Assembly (NCBI RefSeq): GCF_017875645.1
Contig: NZ_JAGGMR010000001.1
Location: 1,364,001-1,428,000 of the forward strand
DNA length: 64,000 nucleotides
Direction: 5' to 3'
DNA from: Nocardia goodfellowii
GTDB taxonomy: Bacteria > Actinomycetota > Actinomycetes > Mycobacteriales > Mycobacteriaceae
Below are positions 17,303 through 25,964 of the stretch, one piece after another (within the stretch, counting starts at the first letter, position 1; every line of letters begins with the position of its first letter). Below the pieces are notes generated by a model that worked only from the letters and a program-made list of their open reading frames with translations, did not search any database and had not been told where the DNA came from. A program made the position numbers and the translations under genes.

Positions 17303-19564
17303 TCAGTCGTCGTCGGTGGGCCGGTCGCCGATGGCGAACGGGACGGTGGGCGGCATGTCGACGGTGGTCAGGGCCGCCAGCGCGCGTTCGGCGGCGAGGG
17401 TGTCCGGGTGTTCTACGCCGAGCACGCGCCGACGGGCCAGATAGACCTGGTTGCCCAAGCGGATGGCGGCATGGATTCGGCCCTGTTCGGCATAGAGTCC
17501 GGCCAGGTCTGCCGCGGTCGCGAGGGTGCGGGGATTGTCGGGGCCGAGCACCTCGCGGTACAGGCGGAGTACCTGCTGGTATTCGCGTTCCGCGTCGTCG
17601 AGCCGACCACGGCTCTTCAAAACGCGGGCAAGATTGTGACCGGTGCGCAACGTGTCCGGGTGCTCGGTGCCCTCGATCAGGCGGCGCGCTCCCAGCACCG
17701 CCCGGTATTCCTGCTCGGCGGCGGGCAGGTGACCGCGTTGTTCCAGCAGCCAGGCTTGCCCGTGCCGGGTGCGCAGGGTGTCGGGATGTTCCGGTCCGAG
17801 GATGCGGCACCGCGCCGCGTACACCTCGTTGTAGGCCGCCTCGGCTTCGTCCCACCGCTGGGCGTCGGTCCAGCAGTTGCCGAGTTTGTGGTGTGCCATC
17901 AGGGTGTCGGGGTGTTCGGGGCCGAGCACCCGCCGCCGCACGGCGAGGACTTCGCGATAGACGGCTTCGGCCTCGTCGAGCCGGCCCTGCTGGCGCAATG
18001 ACCACCCGAGCTGGTGCCGGGCATCGATGGTGCGCGGATGTTCCGGCCCCAGTGTGCTTTCCGCGATTCGACGCGTCGCCTCCAGCACGGCGACCGCCTG
18101 CGCGTAGGCGCCGGCGGCGTTGAGATGGCGCGCACTGAAGATCGCCAGCCGGGCCGCCCGCGCCACCGTGCCCGGATCCGCGCCCGCCGCGGGGCACAGC
18201 CGCACGGCCGCGGTGCCGTGTGCCACCATGCGTTTCCAGCGGATGAAGGTGAAATGCGCGAAGGGGTCGAAGCGGCTTCCGTCCTCGCCCTGCTCGTCGA
18301 CCTCGGTCACGGCGTATTCCATGACCTCGACCAGCACCTCGAGATACGTGGGAAGCAGTCCCGCGGTACGCAATTGGTCCAGCCCGACCTCCCGGATCAG
18401 CGGATGCAGATCGACCAGGAAGACCGAGGTCCGTTCCTCCGGTTGCTCCAGCCGCCGCAGATCGATCAAATGGCGATCGGCCAGTGCGAGCAGTCCCTCG
18501 CGGACCGCGTTGCCGTCCGCGCCGTGGAACGGCCCGGTTTCCGCCAGCTTCCGCGGATGCAGCACCTCCACCGGGACGACCGCTTCGTTGAAGCAGGCGA
18601 GCAGCCACAGCAGCGGTGTGGCCAAAGTGCCGCCGTGCCGGTCGATTTGGTGCAGCGAGGTGGAGACCACCTCCGAAATCGTCGCCAGCAGTTTCTGTCC
18701 CGCGCTGGCGGACCGCGGCAGGTCGACGCGATCGATCAACGCCCGGCGGTAGGCGGCGAAGGAGCGAAGGGATTCGTCACCGGTCCACGACGGGCCGGAA
18801 AGCGTTGCCTTGAGATCGTTTCCGACCAGGGTCAGGGCGAGCGGCAGATAGCCGAGGCGGGCGGCCAGCTGTTCGGCCTCCTCCGGCGTGCCGGCTTCCG
18901 GCCCGGCGAGATCGAGGAGGACGCGGGCGGCTTCGGCGGGATCGAGAACGTCCATGGCCAAGCGTACTGCCCACGGCCCCCAGGTTCGGGGCGATCCGTC
19001 GCGGCTGGTGACGATGACCGCGCCGTGTGGCGCGGCGGGCGCGCGCAGCCATCCGGTGCCGTCGGCGACCGTGGCGTGCTGGGCGCTGAGTAGTTCCGGC
19101 CGGTCGGCCTGATCCAGGATCAGCAGCCACGGTACCGGTGATCCATTCAGCCAGCGCCACACCAGATCCGGTGCGGACGACAGACCCGACCAGGCGGCCT
19201 GCACCTGAGCGGCATCCACTCCCAGACTGATCGCCACCTGCCGCATGCCGAGACTCAATTGCGACGGCGTCGAGGCGTCGACCCGCCACGTGCGGACGCC
19301 GAGTTCGTGCGCGCGGCGCGCGACTTCCAAGGCGACAGTGCTCTTTCCGCATCCGCCGGGGCCGTGCAGCACCCGGACCGGCCGGTGGTACTTGCCGAAA
19401 ATCAAGCCGCCGACAAGGGATTCGACCAACGCGCCGCGCCCTCGGATCACCGCGGGCAACCGCCCGAACAGCGGTTCCACCGACACCATCAACGGTTCGT
19501 CGGCGCTGCGCTGCGCGATCGTTTGCAGAAAGATCTGATCTCGATCGGCGCGGAATTCGTACAC
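17303..19564 (-). CDS. STAND NTPase with NB-ARC and TPR domains
   Basis: 753 aa if it starts at the GTG at 19564; an ATG at 19489 is the alternative. Visible parts: a short N terminus; an NB-ARC NTPase with Walker A GPGGCGKST (about 68-76), Walker B PWLLILDQAD (about 145-154), the sensor VIVTSRDG, and LGYLPLALTL; a winged-helix-like stretch; and C-terminal kinesin-light-chain-type TPRs (about 480-745) with six copies of a motif like LGPEHPDTL. Such proteins are NTP-driven switches that oligomerise on sensing a ligand. The frame is open further upstream and encodes VHFTGVRAGSNIGVDQRT before the GTG, a segment resembling the end of the upstream protein, yet no ATG, GTG or TTG precedes it in frame after that gene's stop. 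The true start, or a join by frameshift, is unresolved. No effector domain is recognised in this chain. Confidence 0.85.
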   Translation of the reverse strand: MYEFRADRDQIFLQTIAQRSADEPLMVSVEPLFGRLPAVIRGRGALVESLVGGLIFGKYHRPVRVLHGPGGCGKSTVALEVARRAHELGVRTWRVDASTPSQLSLGMRQVAISLGVDAAQVQAAWSGLSSAPDLVWRWLNGSPVPWLLILDQADRPELLSAQHATVADGTGWLRAPAAPHGAVIVTSRDGSPRTWGPWAVRLAMDVLDPAEAARVLLDLAGPEAGTPEEAEQLAARLGYLPLALTLVGNDLKATLSGPSWTGDESLRSFAAYRRALIDRVDLPRSASAGQKLLATISEVVSTSLHQIDRHGGTLATPLLWLLACFNEAVVPVEVLHPRKLAETGPFHGADGNAVREGLLALADRHLIDLRRLEQPEERTSVFLVDLHPLIREVGLDQLRTAGLLPTYLEVLVEVMEYAVTEVDEQGEDGSRFDPFAHFTFIRWKRMVAHGTAAVRLCPAAGADPGTVARAARLAIFSARHLNAAGAYAQAVAVLEATRRIAESTLGPEHPRTIDARHQLGWSLRQQGRLDEAEAVYREVLAVRRRVLGPEHPDTLMAHHKLGNCWTDAQRWDEAEAAYNEVYAARCRILGPEHPDTLRTRHGQAWLLEQRGHLPAAEQEYRAVLGARRLIEGTEHPDTLRTGHNLARVLKSRGRLDDAEREYQQVLRLYREVLGPDNPRTLATAADLAGLYAEQGRIHAAIRLGNQVYLARRRVLGVEHPDTLAAERALAALTTVDMPPTVPFAIGDRPTDDD

Positions 19565-19653
19565 CGTGCGCTGGTCGACGCCGATGTTCGAGCCGGCACG
19601 AACCCCGGTGAAGTGGACCGACGGCCCGCGTTCCGGCGCGACAGTTCCGGGTG

Positions 19654-20118
19654 CTACTGACGCGCCTGGGTGGGGTCCGAGTCCTGCTGTCCCGCGCGCA
19701 CTCGCTGGATCTCGATGTCGCCGTGGAACTTCGCGTCCACGGCCCGGACCCCGGTCCCGCTGGACTCGACCGAGCCGATCCGCAGCGCCGCCGCCTCGAC
19801 CCGCTGGAGGTCGACGCCGATCGCCGGACCGGTGCCGGGCGCGTGCTCGCGGACCGCGGTGATCACCGCGCGCGCCGCGGCGAGCAACTGCGGGTCCGCA
19901 TCGGCGCCGGCCGCGGACAAATCCTCGGCCAGTGATTCTCGCTTGGCCGCCGAATCGGGCTTGCGCTCGAGCGGCGCCACGTCCACCTCCCGGTAGCGAC
20001 CGGTCAGCAGATTCTTCAGCGCTGTGTAGGCGTCGGTGACTGCCTGCGAGACAGTCTGCGTGACGCCCGCCCCCGCCCCGGCAGCGATCGCGGCGACGAT
20101 CACCGTCACTGGTTCCAT
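19654..20118 (-). CDS. Small companion protein of the STAND NTPase, unknown function
   Basis: 154 aa from the ATG at 20118; a second ATG 7 codons earlier is possible. The N terminus is hydrophobic and rich in Gly/Ala (VTVIVAAIAAGAGAGVTQTV), followed by an amphipathic helix-like stretch (SQAVTDAYTALKNLLTGRY), a charged middle, and a short beta-like C terminus (AVDAKFHGDIEIQRVRAG) that resembles the segment encoded just before the STAND NTPase. It precedes that gene on the same strand with no room for a promoter. I do not recognise a family. A glycine-zipper-like helix could insert in membranes, so an effector role is conceivable (inference only). Confidence 0.7.
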   Translation of the reverse strand: MEPVTVIVAAIAAGAGAGVTQTVSQAVTDAYTALKNLLTGRYREVDVAPLERKPDSAAKRESLAEDLSAAGADADPQLLAAARAVITAVREHAPGTGPAIGVDLQRVEAAALRIGSVESSGTGVRAVDAKFHGDIEIQRVRAGQQDSDPTQARQ

Positions 20119-20399
20119 GGCAGCAATCGTGCCGAGCAATCATGCTGGGAGTCAACCGGTTTCAGGTAACTTTCTGGGTTCTGACCTGCGCATACCGATC
20201 GGTTCGAGGCATGATGGGATCACCCGGCGTTTTCGGCGGCGACCTTCAGGGCTCGCGACCGGACCTCTTGCACCTTGCGACGTGACGGCCATGTACATCT
20301 CCCTGAGGTCGACCGGGTAGAGCGGGACTCCGCTGTCCTCCGGTACCCGGCCGACCCTGCGGTCCGCAGCGCCGCAGCGCGCCGCGTAATCGTCGGCTA

Positions 20400-22418
20400 C
20401 TACCAGATCCGTACGCGCTCAGCGGGTTCCATGTACAACGCGTCACCCGGTCCGACGTCGAAGGCCTCATAGAAGCTGTCCACATTGCGGACAACGGCGT
20501 TGCAGCGGAATTCCGGCGGCGAGTGCGGATCGATGGACAGGCGGCGGATGGCCTCCTCGGTGCGGGCCTTGGTGCGCCACACCTGCGCCCAGCCGTAGAA
20601 GACGCGCTGCAGACCGGTGAGGCCGTCCAGCACCGAGGCTTCCTTGCCGTCCAGGGAGATGCGGTACGCCTCCAGCGCGATCGAGAGGCCGCCCAGGTCG
20701 CCGATGTTCTCACCCACGGTGAACGCGCCGTTGACCTTGTGGTCGTCGGAGAGCTCCTGCGGCGACAAGGCGTTGTACTGCTCGATCAAAGCCTTGGTGC
20801 GCTTACCGAATTCGGCCCGGTCGTTGTCGGTCCACCAGTCGACCATATTGCCGTCGCCGTCGTATTTCGCGCCCTGGTCGTCGAATCCGTGCCCGATCTC
20901 GTGGCCGATGACCGCGCCGATACCGCCGTAGTTCGCGGCGTCGTCGGCGTTCATGTCGAAGAACGGCGGCTGCAGAATGGCGGCGGGAAAGACGATTTCG
21001 TTCATGCCCGGGTTGTAGTAGGCGTTCACCGTCTGCGGTGTCATGAACCATTCGGTGCGGTCGACCGGACCACCGAGTTTGTTCAGGTCGCGGTCGTGAT
21101 CGGCGGCGTAGCCGCGCCGGTAGTTGCCGACCAGATCGGCCGGATCGATCTCGACGGCGGAGTAGTCGCGCCAGTTGTCCGGGTAGCCGATCTTGGGCGT
21201 GAACTTCTCCAGCTTGGCCAGCGCGGCCTGCCTGGTCTCCGGGCTCATCCAGTCGAGCTGGGAGATATTGCGCCGGTATGCCTCCTGCAGGTTGGCCACC
21301 AGCTCGACCATGCGCGCCTTGGCCTCGGGCGGGAAGTGCCGCGCCACATACAGTTTGCCGACCGCTTCGCCCAGCAGCGCCTCGACCAGGGACACTCCGC
21401 GCTTCCAGCGCTCCCGGTTCTCCGGCTGACCGCTCAACGTGCGCCCGTTGAAGTCGAAGCTTTCCTCGACCAGTTCGTCGGTGAGGTAGGCGGCGCGGGA
21501 ACGGATGATCCGCCACGCCGTCCACGCCTTCCAGTCGTCCAGCGATTCCGAATCCCAGGTCTGGGCGAAGGTACGCAGGAACTCCGGCTGCCGCACCACG
21601 ACCTCGGCGAACAGTTCGGGGCCGGACTTGTCCACGCCTTCGGCGAGCGCGGAAGTCCACGCGGCCCAGTCGAATTCCGGGTTGGTCGCGGTGAGTTCGG
21701 CGAAGGTGGTGAGGTTGTAGCTCAATTCGGCGTCGCGCCGCTTCACCACGTCCCAGTGCCCGGCGGCGAGCTTCTTCTCCAACTCGAAGACCCGCTCGCC
21801 GATCCCGTCCAGATCCGAGGGCAGCAGCGCCGCGATGCGGGGATCGGCGGCCGCGAGCGCGAACATCCGGCCGATGTGCGCGAGGTATTTGGCCCGGATC
21901 TCGGCGAATTCGTCCTGCCGGTAGTACGACTCGTCCGGCAGGCCGATGCCCGCCTGCGTGGTGTGGGCCAGGTAACGGGTGGAGTTCTTGTCGTCGGTGT
22001 CGACGTAGAACGAGACCGCGCCACCGACACCGGTGCGCTGCAACCGGCCGAGCAGCGCCGCGAAATCGGAGCGATCGCTCACGGCTCGCACGGCGGCGAG
22101 TTCGTCGGCGATCGGGGCCAGTCCGGCCGCGGTGACGGTCTCGGTGTCCATGAAGCTGGTGTACAGATCGCCGATTTTGCGCGCGTCGGTCCCCGCCTCG
22201 GCCTGTTCGGCGGCGGCATTCTGGATGATTGCTTGCACGTCCAGCTCGGCCTGGTCGTAGAGCGCGCGGAACGCGCCGTCGACCGACCGGTCGGCGGGAA
22301 TCTCATAGGTGTCCAGCCATTTGCCGTTGACATGCGCGAACAGGTCGTCCTGCACCCGCACGGCCGCATTCAGGTGGGACAGATCGATACCGGAAGGGCT
22401 CGTCAGTTCGGAAGTCAC
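20400..22418 (-). CDS. zmp1: M13 family zinc metallopeptidase (Zmp1/PepO type)
   Basis: 672 aa from the GTG at 22418, which has GGAG three nt upstream; M. tuberculosis Zmp1 (Rv0198c) is 663 aa. Neprilysin-family endopeptidase. The zinc site HEIGH lies in AVIGHEIGHGFDDQGAKYDG, the third ligand region is GENIGDLGGLSIALEAY, and the substrate-binding NAYYNPGMNEIVFPAAILQPP precedes it. The N-terminal M13 domain begins PSGIDLSHLNAAVRVQDDLF. There is no signal peptide, as in Zmp1. In mycobacteria the protein is linked to inflammasome suppression (known there; not inferred here). The coding frame upstream of the GTG is not family-like. Confidence 0.93.
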   Translation of the reverse strand: MTSELTSPSGIDLSHLNAAVRVQDDLFAHVNGKWLDTYEIPADRSVDGAFRALYDQAELDVQAIIQNAAAEQAEAGTDARKIGDLYTSFMDTETVTAAGLAPIADELAAVRAVSDRSDFAALLGRLQRTGVGGAVSFYVDTDDKNSTRYLAHTTQAGIGLPDESYYRQDEFAEIRAKYLAHIGRMFALAAADPRIAALLPSDLDGIGERVFELEKKLAAGHWDVVKRRDAELSYNLTTFAELTATNPEFDWAAWTSALAEGVDKSGPELFAEVVVRQPEFLRTFAQTWDSESLDDWKAWTAWRIIRSRAAYLTDELVEESFDFNGRTLSGQPENRERWKRGVSLVEALLGEAVGKLYVARHFPPEAKARMVELVANLQEAYRRNISQLDWMSPETRQAALAKLEKFTPKIGYPDNWRDYSAVEIDPADLVGNYRRGYAADHDRDLNKLGGPVDRTEWFMTPQTVNAYYNPGMNEIVFPAAILQPPFFDMNADDAANYGGIGAVIGHEIGHGFDDQGAKYDGDGNMVDWWTDNDRAEFGKRTKALIEQYNALSPQELSDDHKVNGAFTVGENIGDLGGLSIALEAYRISLDGKEASVLDGLTGLQRVFYGWAQVWRTKARTEEAIRRLSIDPHSPPEFRCNAVVRNVDSFYEAFDVGPGDALYMEPAERVRIW

Positions 22419-22557
22419 GGTCTCCAGTATGCCGTCGGTCCGGAGTGCGCGGTGGAGCGGAAAGCACCCGGGCAGCAAGCAACCAGACAACAGCCGTCCG
22501 CGACCAGCACGGCAGGCCAGCGCACCCCGGCCACGAACCGCGGCCTGGATAACGGCT

Positions 22558-22935
22558 CTAGCGGGCCTGCGGGACCCGGTCGAATTCCCCGTCGCGGACG
22601 CCCGCCAGGAAGGCGGTCCATTCCTCCGGGGTGTAGCTGAGGGTGATGTCGCGGTGGCGCAACGTCGCGCTGCCGTCGGCGGAGGTGCGCACGAGCAACT
22701 GATCATGTGCTCGTCCGCTGTCGAGGAGCTTCAGGAACGAATTCCATTGACTCGCGGTAACCGTGATGATGGGCTCGTCGGCAAGGCGGTTGGCCGGGTT
22801 GCGGCGGTATTTGCTGTCGCGGATGAGCACCGCATCACCATCGAATCGGACCTCGACGCATTGGTTGCCGTTATTGGAACGAGACGATGTGAACCAGCCG
22901 GTGTGCTCCGGCAGCGGACTCGCGGTGGTGGCCAT
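22558..22935 (-). CDS. DUF397 domain protein, partner of the adjacent XRE regulator
   Basis: 125 aa from the ATG at 22935; an ATG at 22959 would overlap the end of the regulator gene. Two DUF397-like units: WFTSSRSNNGNQCVEVRFDG...VLIRDSK with ITVTASQWNSFL, then ATLRHRDITLSYTPEEWTAFL. DUF397 proteins are small actinobacterial proteins nearly always encoded next to an XRE-DUF5753 regulator, and some such pairs bind each other and influence development or antibiotic production in Streptomyces. Here the coding regions nearly abut, indicating coupled expression. Confidence 0.88.
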   Translation of the reverse strand: MATTASPLPEHTGWFTSSRSNNGNQCVEVRFDGDAVLIRDSKYRRNPANRLADEPIITVTASQWNSFLKLLDSGRAHDQLLVRTSADGSATLRHRDITLSYTPEEWTAFLAGVRDGEFDRVPQAR

Positions 22936-22945
22936 GCGCTGGATT

Positions 22946-23797
22946 TTACACTTTGTCATAGGCTCTGAGCAGCGCCAATGACCCGTCACGAGAAAGAGAT
23001 TGGTCGAGCGCGCGCACGTATGCGAAACCGAGATCGCGCACCAGGTCCGGATCCTCGACAGCCCCGCCGAACACCGAGCTCTCCGCCCACCCGAAGGTCG
23101 GCAGCTGATCGCCGGCGAAGTCGATCAGGTGGAAACTGGAGCCGCCGAGAATCGCGCCGGCGGTCGCGGTGAACGGGATGACCCGCACCTCGATGTTGTC
23201 GTGCTTCTCCAGCAGATCGGACAGGTGACTCAACTGCCCGCGCAGCACCTGCGGCCCGCCGGTCTGCTGGCGCAGCGCGGCCTCCCCGATCACCGCCGTC
23301 AACTCCACCGGGCTCGGCCCGAAAAGCCGTTCCTGCCGCCGCATTCGGATACTCACCAGCTGTTCCACCTGCACCGGCCGGATCATGACGTCGGCGCTGA
23401 TCAACGCGCGCGCGTAATCCTCGGTCTGCAGCAGGCCGGGCACGATGAGACTGTCGTAACTGCGGATGCTCTGCGCGCCGAACTCCATACCGTAGAGCCG
23501 TTGCAGTTCCGGGCCGATCAGCGCCGAGGACTTGGTCCACCAGCCGCGCTGCTTGCTGGCTTCCAGCAGCGCCAGCAGTTCGGTGCGTTCCTCGGCGTCC
23601 ACTTCGAGCAGTTCGAGGACGGGACCGATGGTGTTGGCGGTGAGGACGCGGCGGCCCTTCTCCACGTGCGACCAGTTCGCGGCGGTGAAGCCGACACGTT
23701 TGGCGAAGGTCGCGGAGTCGAAGCCGCGCTGTTCCCGTAATTCCCGCAGGCGCAACACCAGTTCCCAGCGCGCGACAGTGGGCGAAACGGGTGCCAT
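22946..23797 (-). CDS. XRE family transcriptional regulator with DUF5753 domain
   Basis: 283 aa from the ATG at 23797. The helix-turn-helix occupies about residues 12-70 (LRELREQRGFDSATFAKRVGF, then TAANWSHVEKGRR). The larger C-terminal DUF5753 domain begins at about residue 90 with the typical LQRLYGMEFGAQSIRSYDSLI and VPGLLQTEDYARAL. Such proteins pair with DUF397 proteins; the partner gene follows directly. The 134-bp gap to the divergent gene at 23932 probably holds promoters and this protein's own operator. Confidence 0.9.
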   Translation of the reverse strand: MAPVSPTVARWELVLRLRELREQRGFDSATFAKRVGFTAANWSHVEKGRRVLTANTIGPVLELLEVDAEERTELLALLEASKQRGWWTKSSALIGPELQRLYGMEFGAQSIRSYDSLIVPGLLQTEDYARALISADVMIRPVQVEQLVSIRMRRQERLFGPSPVELTAVIGEAALRQQTGGPQVLRGQLSHLSDLLEKHDNIEVRVIPFTATAGAILGGSSFHLIDFAGDQLPTFGWAESSVFGGAVEDPDLVRDLGFAYVRALDQSLSRDGSLALLRAYDKV

Positions 23798-23931
23798 GAC
23801 TGGGCATGGTACGCCCGGCCGATTCTCCTGCGTGTGACTATTGTCAACCCGGTTTCCCGAGGCTACTGTCCCTCTCAGCTGGCCGTTCACCCGTCATATC
23901 GATCCATCGATGCATCGAGGCGAGGTTCGTC

Positions 23932-24438
23932 ATGAGTACGTCCCGCACAGATCCCGGCAGTCCCGAAGCTTTCGCGGCGACCCAGGATGCCATCGCACGG
24001 TGCCGCCGATATCGCAAGGACCATGGGCTATACGGGCTGGTCGATCCGGCGCTCGGCCGAATCATGTTGGAAGTCGGGGCCGTAGGCGCGGTCGTCATGC
24101 CGGCCCCGCTCGGCGAACGGGTGCGGGCACTGCTGGCCCGCGACCAGGCGAGCACCGGGCCGGTCATCGCGCACCCGCGTTCAGGGCGCTGGACGTTCCT
24201 GACCGGACCGACCGACAGCTCGTTTCTCGATACGGCGCTGTTCTCGGATCTGTTCCGGGTGTGCGCGTCGGTGGCGTTGCCGGGCACCCGGGTGGTGTTG
24301 CCCTCCCCCGCCGACGAGCAAGCCGACTACCGCCTGTGGATAGACCCGCCGCAACGCGATTTCCGCCCACTGCTCGGTGACGTGGTCGCGGCGACCCGGG
24401 CCTGCTCGGCCCGGATCCGGGAACCCGCGACGGAATGA
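23932..24438 (+). CDS. Small conserved actinobacterial protein, unknown function
   Basis: 168 aa from the ATG at 23932 (MSTSRTDPGSPEAFAATQDA). The middle has VMPAPLGERVRALLA and GPVIAHPRSGRWTFLTGP, a pattern I associate with small actinobacterial proteins sometimes likened to bifunctional primase/polymerase N-terminal domains. Catalytic acidic residues of a primase are not evident, so no function is assigned. Transcribed divergently from the XRE/DUF397 pair, an arrangement that suggests it may be controlled by that pair. Its stop lies next to that of the convergent pirin gene. Confidence 0.75.
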   Translation: MSTSRTDPGSPEAFAATQDAIARCRRYRKDHGLYGLVDPALGRIMLEVGAVGAVVMPAPLGERVRALLARDQASTGPVIAHPRSGRWTFLTGPTDSSFLDTALFSDLFRVCASVALPGTRVVLPSPADEQADYRLWIDPPQRDFRPLLGDVVAATRACSARIREPATE

Positions 24439-24439
24439 A

Positions 24440-25225
24440 CTACTGCCCGCCCAGGCGCGCGTGCATCTCCCAGATGAGAACCTCGGCGGGCTCGCGGGCG
24501 GTGACGCGCTGACCGCCGGATCTGCTGAGCCGCACGGCATCACCCTCGTACAGCGGACCCACACCCTCCATCTCCACCTCGCCCCGCGCGACGAACACAT
24601 GCAGATACGGTGCGTCGGGAAGATCGATGACCTGCGGTGTGCCTTCGACGCCCGGCATCCGCGCCACATGGAACGCCGAATGGCTGCTGTTGATGGCGAT
24701 GGCGGTGCGATCGCGATAGCGCGGCAGGCCCGAGGCCACGGTGACCAGTCCACCGGCCGCCAGTTCGGCATCGATTTCGAGCTGCTGATAACCGGGGGTC
24801 AGGCCGGGCTCATCCGGCACCACCCACATCTGCACGAAGTGGACCGGGTCCTCGTGTGCGGCGGCGGCGTCGGACAGTCGCCAGGAGTCGTTCTTCTCCG
24901 AGTGCAGAATGCCGGTACCCGCGCTCATTCGCTGAGCCAGGCCCGGATAGATAACGCCACTGTGGCCCAGCGAATCCTGATGTACCAGGCTGCCGCCGAG
25001 CACCCAGGTCACGATCTCCATGTCCCGGTGCGGGTGGGTTTCGAAGCCCTGACCCGGCAACACGACGTCTTCGTTGTTGACCAGCAGCAACCCGTGGTGA
25101 GTGTTCTCGGGGTCGTAGTGCTCCCCGAAGGAGAAGGAATGCTTGGAGTCCAGCCACGATATCCGCGTTTTCATGCGGTCACCGCCGCGGTGGATGTCGA
25201 TATGGGGAGTCGTGAGCGTGGACAT
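24440..25225 (-). CDS. Pirin family protein
   Basis: 261 aa from the ATG at 25225, with GGAGG eight nt upstream. Bicupin fold. The metal-binding residues of the N-terminal cupin are visible in GFETHPHRDMEIVTWVLGG and in the later GTGILHSEKND. Bacterial pirins of this type are quercetin dioxygenases or redox-sensing iron proteins; which applies is not predictable. Cytoplasmic, monocistronic, convergent with the gene at 23932. Confidence 0.9.
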   Translation of the reverse strand: MSTLTTPHIDIHRGGDRMKTRISWLDSKHSFSFGEHYDPENTHHGLLLVNNEDVVLPGQGFETHPHRDMEIVTWVLGGSLVHQDSLGHSGVIYPGLAQRMSAGTGILHSEKNDSWRLSDAAAAHEDPVHFVQMWVVPDEPGLTPGYQQLEIDAELAAGGLVTVASGLPRYRDRTAIAINSSHSAFHVARMPGVEGTPQVIDLPDAPYLHVFVARGEVEMEGVGPLYEGDAVRLSRSGGQRVTAREPAEVLIWEMHARLGGQ

Positions 25226-25389
25226 CGGGGTCCCTCCTTCTCCGACCAGCGCTTCCGGGTGGAGCACCGCCGACGGGGTACCCCGGATTCCGAGTAAATT
25301 GTCCTGCACTTGGCATTTTACCCAGCGACTCCCGGGTGAACTCCAGGTGAGGAGTATCCGCGCGACAACGGAACCGGAGGTGACTCACG

Positions 25390-25869
25390 ATGCGGCCCGA
25401 GACACTCGAACACATCGAGCGGGACCTGCGGGCGAGCGCGCGGGCCGAGGGCATCACCGACTTCGTGGTGGGCGTCGCCGTCTTCCGTGACCACAAGCTG
25501 CTGGTGGTGCGCCGGGTGCCGAATGCCTACTACGGCGGGATGTACGAACTGCCGGGCGGCGGCGTCGAGGCCGGGGAGACCTTCGCCGAGTGCGTCGTCC
25601 GGGAACTGCACGAGGAGACCGGGCTTCGGGTGCGCGGCATCGTGGAGTTCCTCGGCGGCGTCGACTACGCCACCCGCACCAAGGCCAGGGTGCGCAAGTT
25701 CTCCTTCATCGTCGAAGCCGAGCCCGGCCGGGTGGAATTGGCACCGGGTGAGCACGACGCCCACGCCTGGATCGACGCGGGCGCGCTCGAGGTGCTGCCG
25801 TTCGCGCCCGATACCCGCGAGACCATCCGGGTTCTGGTCGATTCGCTGGATCAGTCGCACCGGGCCTGA
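25390..25869 (+). CDS. Nudix hydrolase
   Basis: 159 aa with a strong GGAGG nine nt before the ATG. The Nudix box is complete: GGGVEAGETFAECVVRELHE followed by ETGL, preceded by YYGGMYELPGG. The N terminus (RPETLEHIERDLRASARAEG) is helical. A housekeeping hydrolase of a nucleoside diphosphate derivative; substrate unknown. Divergent from the pirin gene and followed 95 nt later by an MFS gene on the same strand. Confidence 0.9.
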   Translation: MRPETLEHIERDLRASARAEGITDFVVGVAVFRDHKLLVVRRVPNAYYGGMYELPGGGVEAGETFAECVVRELHEETGLRVRGIVEFLGGVDYATRTKARVRKFSFIVEAEPGRVELAPGEHDAHAWIDAGALEVLPFAPDTRETIRVLVDSLDQSHRA

Positions 25870-25964
25870 ACTACCGCGGCGCGGTTGGAGCCCGAGGCGA
25901 TAGCGCGGCGTAACCAGGTAGGGCTCAGCGACGACCGCCGATCGGGCACGGCACAATCAGCACG

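Noticed and set aside
19657..20155. Upstream part of the open frame containing the STAND NTPase
   Set aside because: Arg/Gly-rich nonsense overlapping the companion gene in another frame; only the part after the companion's stop looks protein-like.
20523..22640. 705-codon open frame on the plus strand opposite zmp1
   Set aside because: No recognisable motifs; the minus strand has the HEIGH zinc site and full M13 family structure.
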